64,000 nt of DNA from JBMOKU01 sp049324315. GTDB taxonomy: Bacteria > Bacillota > Clostridia > Peptostreptococcales > Thermotaleaceae. The position numbers were made by a program, and so were the translations under genes. Below the pieces are notes generated by a model. The model did not search any database. It was not told the DNA's origin and was given only the letters and a program-made list of their open reading frames with translations. Where the stretch lies: positions 1 through 64,000 of the forward strand of contig JBMOKU010000041.1 in assembly GCA_049324315.1 (NCBI GenBank), in the 5' to 3' direction. This document shows, piece after piece, positions 35,883 to 44,123 of this stretch. The stretch's first letter is position 1. Each line of letters starts with the position of its first letter.

Positions 35883-36006
35883 CAGACTGTGAAAAAAGTT
35901 CAAGTTCAAGGCGCGCTGAAATTGAGCAGCGGAGCTTGCTTTATCCGCAAGTGAGCAGCGGAAATTTTAGCAGCAACGCAGAAATTGGGCTTTTTTCATC
36001 TGTCTG
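35883..36006. mobile_element. MITE-like element with terminal inverted repeats, 124 bp
   Basis: The element starts with CAGACTGTGAAAAAAG and ends with the near-inverse CTTTTTTCATCTGTCTG. Inside, the decamer GAGCAGCGGA appears twice and a hairpin GCGGA...TCCGC lies between. No ORF of substance is present. It is flanked by two near-identical hairpin copies. This resembles a non-autonomous mobile repeat, but genome copies would be needed to confirm it. Confidence 0.55.
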
Positions 36007-36030
36007 AAAGTGTGGATTTCCGCACTTTAT
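36007..36030 (-). terminator. Terminator, copy B of the hairpin repeat
   Basis: AAAGTGTGGATTTCCGCACTTTAT touches the stop codon of the 63-residue gene. It could terminate that transcript on the minus strand, followed by TTTCAGAC rather than a long U-tract, so its efficiency is uncertain. Confidence 0.5.
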
Positions 36031-36221
36031 TAGTGTCTATCGTATTTATCAATCATTTCTTGCAGCTTTCTAGCCTGCATACCTGATTCTTCTGCAAACT
36101 GTTTAAAAACCCTTGCAACTTCTTGGTCTTGCACTTCTTTTGAAAACATCTCATAATCCCTAACATTTTCTTGGGCATCCAACAGTTTTTTCATGATTGT
36201 ATCTCTTGTATTCATTTCCAT
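36030..36221 (-). CDS. Small helical protein, 63 aa
   Basis: From the ATG at 36221 (GGGAGGTG 7 bases upstream) the protein has 63 residues, all predicted helical, with the pattern MKKLLDAQENVRDYEMFSKE then EVARVFKQFAEESGMQARKL. The composition resembles one helical hairpin of a ferritin-like/rubrerythrin bundle, without a clear metal site (only a single His at the C-terminus). A longer frame from 36260 would lack a ribosome binding site. Function unknown. Confidence 0.7.
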   Translation of the reverse strand: MEMNTRDTIMKKLLDAQENVRDYEMFSKEVQDQEVARVFKQFAEESGMQARKLQEMIDKYDRH

Positions 36222-36369
36222 GTACTTACACCTCCCAATCTCAATTTGACTTACTGACATTATTTATTATGTACCGTAGAATCATGAATTATAGGAGTAC
36301 TCATGATTTTTCTCGAAGATTATTCCTTGATGTCTTTTAAATCAACTAGCATAACACATTAAATCAAAA

Positions 36370-36405
36370 AAAGAGCAGCAGAACCCAAAAGGTCCACTAC
36401 TCTTT
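36370..36405 (-). terminator. Terminator after the phosphodiester glycosidase gene
   Basis: AAAGAGCAG... pairs with ...CTACTCTTT using wobble pairs, with a T-rich minus-strand tail. It follows the stop at 36438. Confidence 0.6.
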
Positions 36406-36437
36406 ATTGATCATATAGAAGACTTTTATATTTATGT

Positions 36438-37484
36438 TTATGGTTGTATGACAATATTATTCACGACAGGTCGTTCTTTTCCATCAGAGGGTTTATTGAG
36501 AATTTTGCCGTTAAAATACATAGCACTAGACCCTCCTCCATCCAAATTATATGCTTCTTTAACACCCAATTCTAGAAGCTTGTCCTGTAAGTGCTCTAAC
36601 GTAACACCAATGCTCCAGTCGTTTTGTCTTCCATCAATTACAATCATGATCAAATCATCATTGGCATATTTTCCAATGATCGTTCTGGGCTGGTTTGTTT
36701 TTTTCCATTTTTCAGGGATATCTATTTTCTTTCCATCCTTAAGCAGCACAGGAATAAAGCTGACTCCCTGGTAGGGTTGAAGGTTCAAGATATCATTTTC
36801 TGTTTTTGGAACCGTACCAATAACCTGTCCTTTTCGATTAATACCTGCAAAGAACAAATCTCCCGGATAACCATTGAATGCTTCTACTAACTTACCGTCT
36901 ATAACCGTGTTCCCAATCAACTGTGCATACACTTTGCCGTTTTTCTTTTCCTTATAGAACCCCCCGCCATTGATTGCAAGGATACCATTGTATCTTTTTG
37001 CAGCTTGGGAGGTTGTTTCAAGCTCTCCTAAGGCGTCTTTTCCCAGCGCAACCCTAAAAGATTTAGGATCAAACAGCTTTACCTTTGCAATGTACCCTCT
37101 ATATCCCAATTCAGCCAACTCAAATATCTTAATTTCATTGCGGTCCGATATATGTGTTTGTACAGCAGGTCCCAGCATCCGCAAAATCTTTTGCTCATAA
37201 ATATCATTGGACAGCGCCCTCTGTGTAGAACTCGTCTGGGATAATTCTGTCAGGGTTTCATCTTGTCTGCTGAAAGTTTCCTGTTGTGCCTGTGCCACCA
37301 AGCCAAGTTCGAAAATTTTTTCTCGAAGCTGGCCCGTTTCATGCGCCAATCCTTCGACTTTCTCCCTTACGGTTTCAGTAGGAAACTGAAGGTTTTGGCT
37401 GTGGTCAGCAAAGTCCATACTTACGAGAAACAACGCCAGGAAAGGTGCAGCAAGAAAAAACAAAAACAGATTAATTTTTGACAT
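36438..37484 (-). CDS. Phosphodiester glycosidase (NAGPA) domain protein
   Basis: The 348-residue protein has an N-terminal hydrophobic anchor (about 3-22), a coiled-coil stretch (35-90) and a C-terminal NAGPA domain (about 150-346), recognised from AINGGGFY, YQGVSFIPVLLKDGK, IVIDGRQNDWSIG and LGVKEAYNLDGGGSSAM. Bacterial members cleave phosphodiester-linked sugars on the cell surface. The ATG at 37484 has AAAGGAGG and lies within the end of the upstream gene, overlapping it by 14 bases, so the two are coupled. Confidence 0.87.
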   Translation of the reverse strand: MSKINLFLFFLAAPFLALFLVSMDFADHSQNLQFPTETVREKVEGLAHETGQLREKIFELGLVAQAQQETFSRQDETLTELSQTSSTQRALSNDIYEQKILRMLGPAVQTHISDRNEIKIFELAELGYRGYIAKVKLFDPKSFRVALGKDALGELETTSQAAKRYNGILAINGGGFYKEKKNGKVYAQLIGNTVIDGKLVEAFNGYPGDLFFAGINRKGQVIGTVPKTENDILNLQPYQGVSFIPVLLKDGKKIDIPEKWKKTNQPRTIIGKYANDDLIMIVIDGRQNDWSIGVTLEHLQDKLLELGVKEAYNLDGGGSSAMYFNGKILNKPSDGKERPVVNNIVIQP

Positions 37485-37884
37485 TGGGCGCCTCCTTTAG
37501 AATCTGCAGGCTCTTTTCCAGTGATTCAAGCTGAGCATCCAATGTCTCTAACTTTTCATCAATACGCTGCTGTACCGTAGCAGAATCAGAGATCGCCGTA
37601 TCTGTATTATCAATACTATCTTTAAGGGTCCTTATTTCTTGACTCAGTAATTCGATTTGTTCACTTAGCTCTTGAATATTTAAGGCGTTCTCCTGCTGTA
37701 CATTCTTTATGGAAGTATCAACATACGCCTTAGCGTAAGTATATCCATAATACACAGCGGCCCCCCATACCCCAGCGCTTACGATAAAGATAAGAACTTT
37801 TAGCCATATATTGTTTTTATGTTTATTTTTACGGCTTTGCTTACTTTGCTCCTGGTTTTGTTCAAGCATCATATCTTGTTCCAT
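37471..37884 (-). CDS. Membrane-anchored coiled-coil protein, 137 aa
   Basis: This protein has a Gln/Lys-rich cytoplasmic N-terminus, one membrane segment (about 24-46, starting IWLKVLIFIVSAGVWGAAVYYGYTY), then an extracytoplasmic coiled coil (about 60-130). It overlaps the next gene by 14 bases. The coiled coil could pair with the one in the neighbouring NAGPA protein. The ATG at 37884 is used here; GTG at 37902 is an alternative. No family recognised. Confidence 0.72.
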   Translation of the reverse strand: MEQDMMLEQNQEQSKQSRKNKHKNNIWLKVLIFIVSAGVWGAAVYYGYTYAKAYVDTSIKNVQQENALNIQELSEQIELLSQEIRTLKDSIDNTDTAISDSATVQQRIDEKLETLDAQLESLEKSLQILKEAPNVKN

Positions 37885-37975
37885 ATTCTCACCCTTTCTC
37901 ACCTTCTACCCTAAAATATATGCTAACGTAAAATACTAGATATATCAAGTGCTGAATGGCTAGGAAAAAAAGGAA

Positions 37976-37998
37976 ACAAAAAAGGAGCCTAAGCTCCT
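37976..37998 (-). terminator. Terminator after the SLC13/MatC-like transporter
   Basis: AGGAGC and GCTCCT at 37983-37998 flank a CTAA loop; the minus strand continues TTTTTTGTTTCC. Confidence 0.75.
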
Positions 37999-38010
37999 CT
38001 TTGAAATATA

Positions 38011-39297
38011 CTATCTTACGATACCAACCAGAACAAGTAATGCGCCGAATAAAACACCACCAAAGCCCAGCACCAATAGGCCTCTGAACAATTTATCATT
38101 ATCTTCACTTTCATGGGCAGAAGCCATGGCCAATGCACCTAGTGTAGAAAGTGGTGAGTTTGTAACGAAATGGGCACCTAGGATGATCGCTGAAATCAAT
38201 GTTTCACCCTTCACAGCACCACCCATTGTCTCTACCAACCCTGGAACTGTTGGGATCAATGTAGGCATAACAACACCGGATGCTGATGAAACAGACGACA
38301 TCAATCCACCAACGATGGTCATAATCGGCGCTGCTGTAGTAGTGTTCATGAATGCAGATAATGTATCTGTCAGGTATTTGATACCGCCTGCTTTATCCAC
38401 AACATTTACAAGTACACCTACACCAGTAACAAGCAATAATGTTCCCCAAGGCATAGCAGCAATTGTTTTCTTTTCGTCTGCTGCATTCAGTAATAACAGA
38501 ACTGCACCACCAAGGAAAGCAATCATACCAATGTGAAGCTTCAATACGATAATCGCTGCAACCACTAGAGCAATAACAACTAAAGTCTGAATTTGAACAC
38601 TGTTAAATGCTTCTACTTTGGCTTCTGCAACATCCGTATCTTTCTTCAGCTTAAGACCACCTAATACCACAAAGCAAACGGCTGCGATAACCACTTGGGC
38701 GATGACCATATTGATAAATACATGCATTGAGGTATTGAAACCGATTTTTTCTGACAATTGTGTTCCGATAATACCTGTTGGGGCGATAGGTGAGAGACCA
38801 CCGGCATTTGAACCTGCTATAACCATGGCAGCCATTAATAATGAACTGATTTTTTCTTCGTGGGCAACAGCCATGGCAATCGGTAATACCAAGGCGCAGA
38901 CGGCAATATTACCAGGTCCAATAGCAGCTAATACGGTTGAAAAAACAAAGAATAAAATAGGTATTAATTTTCTATTTCCCTTTGCTAGATGCGCTGATTT
39001 TCTTGCCAGTAATTCTAGCGTACCATTTACTTTTGCAATACTGAATAAGAATGTCATTCCTACTAAAATGAAAAATAATGACGTGTTAAATCCAGCAACC
39101 AAAGCTTTACCTTTTGCTGCTGCCGCAGACATTGCTACCAATTTAGGAACTGCAGGATCCTTTGAAATATCCGTCATAACAAAAAAGCCAAGTATGAATG
39201 AAAACGCAATACTGACAAGGCCTGTATTAACACCTCTTTTGAAACCTATGAATATAGCCAGTACAAGTACTAATAGTGATATAAGTCCCATGTTCAT
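38011..39297 (-). CDS. SLC13/MatC-like dicarboxylate-type permease
   Basis: This 428-residue membrane protein has about eleven hydrophobic segments. It resembles the ion transporter superfamily (SLC13, NhaD, GntP-like), in particular the MatC N-terminal family of putative malonate/dicarboxylate carriers; GPGNIAVCALVLPIAMA near 128 and SNAGGLSPIAPTG near 162 are typical hairpin motifs. A near-consensus sigma-54 promoter lies 118 bases upstream and the NtrC-type regulator and kinase genes lie just beyond, so regulated uptake of a carboxylate is the best guess. Direction and substrate are not determinable. Confidence 0.8.
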   Translation of the reverse strand: MNMGLISLLVLVLAIFIGFKRGVNTGLVSIAFSFILGFFVMTDISKDPAVPKLVAMSAAAAKGKALVAGFNTSLFFILVGMTFLFSIAKVNGTLELLARKSAHLAKGNRKLIPILFFVFSTVLAAIGPGNIAVCALVLPIAMAVAHEEKISSLLMAAMVIAGSNAGGLSPIAPTGIIGTQLSEKIGFNTSMHVFINMVIAQVVIAAVCFVVLGGLKLKKDTDVAEAKVEAFNSVQIQTLVVIALVVAAIIVLKLHIGMIAFLGGAVLLLLNAADEKKTIAAMPWGTLLLVTGVGVLVNVVDKAGGIKYLTDTLSAFMNTTTAAPIMTIVGGLMSSVSSASGVVMPTLIPTVPGLVETMGGAVKGETLISAIILGAHFVTNSPLSTLGALAMASAHESEDNDKLFRGLLVLGFGGVLFGALLVLVGIVR

Positions 39298-39414
39298 ATC
39301 CTTTATCCTCCTTTAATTTTACATTTTTAAGCATATACTGCTATTAACACATCAAAAAACGTTTTCTTAGGCACCCCCATTCGCCAGTGTGTTAAATTTT
39401 CAACATACTATATT

Positions 39415-39430
39415 AGCAATAAGCGTGCCA
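39415..39430 (-). promoter_or_regulatory. Sigma-54 (-24/-12) promoter
   Basis: Read on the minus strand, TGGCACGCTTATTGCT matches the sigma-54 consensus TGGCACG-N4-TTGCW at every defined position, with GG and GC correctly spaced. Transcription would begin near 39404 and run into the transporter at 39297. The next genes upstream encode a sigma-54 activator and its kinase. Confidence 0.88.
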
Positions 39431-39489
39431 AAAATTGCATTTCGTAGAATGGGTAATTTTCAGGTCTCATTCTTTCAGATAGAACAACA

Positions 39490-39522
39490 AAAAGAAAAGT
39501 GGTAACTATCTTACCACTTTTC
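39490..39522 (-). terminator. Terminator after the NtrC-type regulator
   Basis: GAAAAGTGGTAA (39494-39505) pairs with TTACCACTTTTC (39511-39522); the minus strand continues TTTTTGTTG. The GTGGTAAC motif recurs nearby (GTTACCAC at 39533-39540), which could also be activator-binding sites upstream of the sigma-54 promoter. Confidence 0.7.
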
Positions 39523-39544
39523 CTGTATCATTTGTTACCACTGG

Positions 39545-40879
39545 TTACTTTGTTATACTGTACTTTTCAATTTTTCTTCGTAAAGTCAGCCTGGATATCC
39601 CCAGTTCTTGGGCTGTCCTGGAAATGTTCCAGTTATTTTGTTTTAATCCCTTGCTGATGGTTTCCATTTCAACAGTCTCAAGGCTTGCATTCAGCATATC
39701 TACTTGTTCCATGATCGTTCGATCGCTTACTATATTCGGTGGCAGATCTTCAATATCGATCCAGTCATTTTCTTGAAATATCATAATACGTTCAATAACA
39801 TTTTTTAATTCTCTGACATTGCCTCGCCATTCATATAATCTGCAAATCTCCATGGCTGCCTTTGTCATACCTTTAATATTCTTCTTCAATTCGCTATTAT
39901 AATAGCGTATAAATGAATGCATTAAAACTTCAATATCTTCAGACCTTTCTCTCAAAGGTGTGGTAAAAATGGGTACTACATTTAGTCGATAGTATAAATC
40001 CTCCCGAAAATTCCCTTGGTTTATTTCTATTTCCAGCTCTTTATTGGTAGCTGCGATAATATTCGCATCAAATTCTATTTCCTTTGTACCGCCAAGCCTT
40101 CTAAACCGTTTTTCTTGGAGAACCCTCAAAAGCTTGGCTTGGAGCAGTAGATCCATATCCCCTACTTCATCAAGAAATAGCGTTCCTCCATGGGCTTCTT
40201 CGATCAAACCTCGTTTCATATTTTTGGCATCAGAGAAAGCCCCTTTCTCATACCCAAACAGTTCACTTTCCTGAAGATTTTTAGGAATCGCTGCACAGTT
40301 CAATGCAATGAAGGGCTTGTTTCTTCTCACACCATTAAAGTGGATGGCTTTTGCAATCACTTCCTTACCCGTACCGCTTTCTCCTTGGATCAATATATAC
40401 GTGTTATAAGGCAAATTTGCTACTTTCTTTACGATGCCGTTAATCTTTTTAATATCTTTGCTAACGCCAATGATTTCTGTATATTTTTCATCCTTGTCAT
40501 TTCCTAATTCTTCTTTTTTCATGATATATTTTACATAGTTTTCCGTTGTTTCCCTTATTTCTTCAATATTGAAAGGTTTTGTAAAATAATCATTGGCACC
40601 TAATTTCATGGCTTCAACAGCAAGTCTCACTTCGCTAATATAGGTGATCATGATAACAATACATTCTCGATCGTGCTTTCGAATGCTGCGTAACACTTCA
40701 ATACCATCGATGCCGGGTAGTTTAATATCGATAATGCAGATATCCGGTCTTTCTTTATAAAAAAGTTCTAGGCCCTCTTCCCCCGATGCAGCAGCAACAA
40801 TCTCTGCACCAGAATTTTTTAACGCTACTTGAAGAGACAGCCTGATACTCTTTTCATCATCAATAATCATCAGCTTCAT
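39545..40879 (-). CDS. Sigma-54-dependent response regulator (NtrC family)
   Basis: The 444-residue protein has a receiver domain with phosphoacceptor D51 in IIDIKLPG, an AAA+ sigma-54 interaction domain (about 140-375) with Walker A GESGTGKE near 163 and Walker B LFLDEVGD, and a Fis-type helix-turn-helix at the C-terminus (SRTAQELGISRLTLRRKIEKY). The sigma-54 contact loop reads GAFSDA rather than GAFTGA. Its start overlaps the kinase gene by 20 bases. The nearby sigma-54 promoter is its likely target. Confidence 0.93.
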   Translation of the reverse strand: MKLMIIDDEKSIRLSLQVALKNSGAEIVAAASGEEGLELFYKERPDICIIDIKLPGIDGIEVLRSIRKHDRECIVIMITYISEVRLAVEAMKLGANDYFTKPFNIEEIRETTENYVKYIMKKEELGNDKDEKYTEIIGVSKDIKKINGIVKKVANLPYNTYILIQGESGTGKEVIAKAIHFNGVRRNKPFIALNCAAIPKNLQESELFGYEKGAFSDAKNMKRGLIEEAHGGTLFLDEVGDMDLLLQAKLLRVLQEKRFRRLGGTKEIEFDANIIAATNKELEIEINQGNFREDLYYRLNVVPIFTTPLRERSEDIEVLMHSFIRYYNSELKKNIKGMTKAAMEICRLYEWRGNVRELKNVIERIMIFQENDWIDIEDLPPNIVSDRTIMEQVDMLNASLETVEMETISKGLKQNNWNISRTAQELGISRLTLRRKIEKYSITK

Positions 40880-43055
40880 TCTTTATTTCCTCCTTAAAGC
40901 AAAGGATGAATTCTGTAAATTTGCCCAGTTCGCTTCTTACCGAAACCGTACCATGATTATCACTGACAATCTTATGCACGATCGATAAGCCCAAACCCGT
41001 TCCATCCTGTTTTGTCGTAAAGAATGGATCAAAAATACGATCGATCCTTTCTTTTGAAATGCCGATTCCATTGTCTCGTATAGAGATACAAATTTTTCCT
41101 GTTTTGTTTTCTTCTACTTTTTTTACTTCAATTTCTAATTCTCCATTGTAATCCAATGCTTGTATACTGTTTTTTAATATATTAATGAAGGCTTGCCTTA
41201 TAGAGGCGGCATCCACTCTCACCAAAGGAAATTTGTCAGCGTATATCTTTTTCACCCGAATATTTTTATAGCCAATCTCCGAATTAAGAATATTTAGAGC
41301 GCTGTTTATAACCGTTATTATATTAACAACATCAGCTTCAATTTTATGACCTCTTGTAAAATCTAAAAAGTTGATGACAAGCTTATTTAGCATGTTGACT
41401 TCATCCCGTAAAGCATCCAGCAATTCTTCACGGAGCTCTACATCTTCTATATGATCTTTAATCACTTCCAATAAATTAGACATACCCGCCAGAGGGTTTC
41501 CGATTTCGTGAATAATGGAAGAAGACAATTGCCCAATTGTCTTTAGTCGGTCCTCTAAACGGAGTTGTTCCTCTAAAGTCTTTATTTTTGTCAAATCCCG
41601 CAGCATACACACCGTACTGATAACCTGTCCATCATCGTTATAAACCGGCGAAAGGGAAATGCTCAGGGGTATGACTGTATGATCACTCTTCTTAAGGTTG
41701 CATTCTTTTTCTGTGATAAATTGTCCTTCACCGTCGATATAATCGTTGAATATATCCTTTGGTAATTCCGTCTTATCCGTCAAGTCGTGTACGTCTTTAT
41801 TGATAAAATACTGACTTCGGTATCCTGTGATTTCCTCTGCCGCCGTATTGAAAATCGATATTTTATTCTCACAGTCAATAACGATGATACCACTGGCGGC
41901 ACTTTTTAGAATGCTATTTAAATATTTTTTAATATCGTATTCTCTCTTATGAAGGCTTCTTAAATCCTCCATCTTTTTTCGAAGTTCTTTGCTCATATTA
42001 TTAAAAGCCTGCTCCAGTTCCCCGATTTCATCCTGGGCAGAAATCTCTACTTCTTCATCACTGCTCTCAATATCATGACTTATTCCCCTAACAAAACGAA
42101 GAAGCTTTTCAATAGGCTGGGTAATCGTATAGGCAAAATAGATACTTAGTATTAACACGGCGATCATGACAAAAGTTATAGCAGAAATGAACTTTGATTG
42201 GCTCTGCCCAATCTGGCCTATAATATATTGCTCATTTTGTTCTACCACAACCATGCCTCGATAGTTGGGTATTTTACAGAATGAGACATAGATATTCTCA
42301 AAGTTTTCCTTATACGCCCCTTGTCCATAATCGTATTCTTCCATGATTTTTTTTAAATCAACTTTATTTCCCTCGACAAATATCTCTTTTTCTAAAACAC
42401 TGCCTTCTTTGATTTTTTGATCATCAGGACTGACTAAAACTGTACCGTCCACATCAAGGACATATATTCTCCCATCAAAAGATGCCTGGGTTTTGTTAAC
42501 GATTTTTTTTAAACTGTATAGCGGTACTCCCCCCCCGATAATTCCTTGAAACTCCCCGGTTTCTTCATCGATTATAGGTGCAACAATGATGATATGGGGT
42601 TGGTTAAGGATACTGCTGATAAACACCTTACTAATGTAAGGCTGTCTGCTCTCCCTGATAATCTGATAATATTCTCGTTCTCGATAATTCCGTGTATAAA
42701 TAACATCATTATGAGGATTGCTGTAAATAATCCGTCCATCCACTGTCATAAAGAACATCAAATCCATCCACTTATAACTACTGTATACCCTATCAATTCG
42801 TAGTTTTATATTTTCGAAACTGTTATTCACAGCATATTTGGCCACAAATTCCACAGTATCTTGCGCTGCGGTTAAATGTTGTCCAACCTGATCTGATATC
42901 ATATCTGTGATCACAGCATTTTTATTTATAATTTGCTCTTTGATATCCTCTGTGAATATTTTATAGGACATATAGCTTGAACCCAATATGGTAAATATCA
43001 CAAGAAAAATTATCAAAACAGGTATCTTTATTTTTAAGCTTTTTACCTTTATCAT
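40860..43055 (-). CDS. Membrane sensor histidine kinase (Cache-HAMP-PAS)
   Basis: The 731-residue kinase has a first membrane segment (about 10-30), a large extracellular Cache-type sensor domain (about 35-285), a second membrane segment (290-312), a HAMP domain (313-365), a PAS domain (about 375-490), the phosphoacceptor in IIHEIGNPLAGM near His 513, and an ATPase domain with DNGIGIS and GTGLGLSIVH. It overlaps its regulator gene by 20 bases. The Cache domain and the adjacent transporter suggest a carboxylate or amino-acid ligand. Confidence 0.93.
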   Translation of the reverse strand: MIKVKSLKIKIPVLIIFLVIFTILGSSYMSYKIFTEDIKEQIINKNAVITDMISDQVGQHLTAAQDTVEFVAKYAVNNSFENIKLRIDRVYSSYKWMDLMFFMTVDGRIIYSNPHNDVIYTRNYREREYYQIIRESRQPYISKVFISSILNQPHIIIVAPIIDEETGEFQGIIGGGVPLYSLKKIVNKTQASFDGRIYVLDVDGTVLVSPDDQKIKEGSVLEKEIFVEGNKVDLKKIMEEYDYGQGAYKENFENIYVSFCKIPNYRGMVVVEQNEQYIIGQIGQSQSKFISAITFVMIAVLILSIYFAYTITQPIEKLLRFVRGISHDIESSDEEVEISAQDEIGELEQAFNNMSKELRKKMEDLRSLHKREYDIKKYLNSILKSAASGIIVIDCENKISIFNTAAEEITGYRSQYFINKDVHDLTDKTELPKDIFNDYIDGEGQFITEKECNLKKSDHTVIPLSISLSPVYNDDGQVISTVCMLRDLTKIKTLEEQLRLEDRLKTIGQLSSSIIHEIGNPLAGMSNLLEVIKDHIEDVELREELLDALRDEVNMLNKLVINFLDFTRGHKIEADVVNIITVINSALNILNSEIGYKNIRVKKIYADKFPLVRVDAASIRQAFINILKNSIQALDYNGELEIEVKKVEENKTGKICISIRDNGIGISKERIDRIFDPFFTTKQDGTGLGLSIVHKIVSDNHGTVSVRSELGKFTEFILCFKEEIKNEADDY

Positions 43056-43160
43056 AGAATCCCCTCAACACATCATATTTGTCCATGTCTGATTTTTTGA
43101 TGCTTTTTATTCCTCTCTATCGTCTGGGATGAACTTTGTACACGTCTTTAAGCTGTATAC

Positions 43161-43922
43161 CTAGAGATTCATGATGCTTTTAAATGTATTTACATTATTC
43201 CTGCTGACAGGAATCTTATCTTCGGAAAATCCATTCATTGTCACTTGATACGTACCATGAAACCAATGGTCTATTTCAGAAATCTCATGGAGGTTAATCA
43301 GGTAACTTCTATGACACCTGAAGAAATTATACCCTTGAAGTTTTTCTTCTAACTCGCTCAGGGTAAGATTTGATGTGTATTGTCCTTTTTGTGTCTTTAT
43401 GACCGTATTTCTTCCTTCTGATACAATAAATACAATTTCACGGGGATCAAGGGGAATATTCTTGCCGTTATAATATACACAGATCTTCTGAAAGCCTATG
43501 GGCTTCGTCATGTTTTCGATAAGTCTCAGTAGGTTGATATCTGTTTCATGACGGTAATTATCCCTAAGATGCAGGAGTCTGGAGACCGTGTTTTTTAATC
43601 TATCTATTGCAACCGGCTTTAATACATAATCAACTGCATTAATCTCAAAAGCTTTAATGGCAAACTCATCATAAGCAGAAACAAAGACAATGAGTGGAGG
43701 TCGTTCCATTTGCAGCAGTTTTTTAGCAACCTCAAAACCATTCATTCCTCTCATTTGGATATCAAGAAAGACCACATCAATCCTCATACTTTCTATGATT
43801 TCAAAAGCTTTACTACCGCTTTCAGCTTCACCAACAACCTCAACACCTTCCAGTTTGTCCAATAAATAGCGTAATTCCTCCCTTGCAGGGGCTTCATCAT
43901 CTATAATTAAGCATCTCATCAT
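43161..43922 (-). CDS. lytR: LytTR-family response regulator
   Basis: This 253-residue protein has a receiver domain with D8, D9 and phosphoacceptor D54 (VFLDIQMRGMNG) and a C-terminal LytTR DNA-binding domain (about 145-250; FFRCHRSYLINLHEI is typical). It is the partner of the LytS-type kinase at 44124-45812; a repeat element lies between them. LytSR systems respond to membrane potential or pyruvate in other Firmicutes and often control lrgAB-like genes, none of which lie here. Confidence 0.88.
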   Translation of the reverse strand: MMRCLIIDDEAPAREELRYLLDKLEGVEVVGEAESGSKAFEIIESMRIDVVFLDIQMRGMNGFEVAKKLLQMERPPLIVFVSAYDEFAIKAFEINAVDYVLKPVAIDRLKNTVSRLLHLRDNYRHETDINLLRLIENMTKPIGFQKICVYYNGKNIPLDPREIVFIVSEGRNTVIKTQKGQYTSNLTLSELEEKLQGYNFFRCHRSYLINLHEISEIDHWFHGTYQVTMNGFSEDKIPVSRNNVNTFKSIMNL

Positions 43923-43945
43923 TTCCCCACCTTTCGTTAACTCGA

Positions 43946-44113
43946 TGTGCTAGTTAGTGTAGATTTGCTTTGTGGAGAGGCTTATAGCGTTTGCTAGCGC
44001 AGCGGAAGATTCGTTGCATCAGCTGTTTGAGCACAGCGAGTTTTGATGCAACCTGCAGCAAGCTTACAAACTCTAAGCCTCGTAACACTAGCAAATCGGA
44101 GTCAACTAGCACA
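43946..44113. mobile_element. MITE-like nested inverted-repeat element, 168 bp
   Basis: The ends are TGTGCTAGTT (43946-43955) and AACTAGCACA (44104-44113). Further inward, GATTTGCT pairs with AGCAAATC, GAGGCTTA with TAAGCCTC, and GTTGCATCA (44013-44021) with TGATGCAAC (44044-44052), so the whole element could fold into one long hairpin. It has no ORF. It separates lytS from lytR. The nested symmetry is unlike an ordinary terminator. Confidence 0.62.
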
Positions 44114-44123
44114 ACACGTTTCG

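Noticed and set aside
38618..39316. 232-residue plus-strand frame antisense to the transporter
   Set aside because: It is a shadow of the transporter gene with no start signal; the minus-strand protein has clear family motifs.
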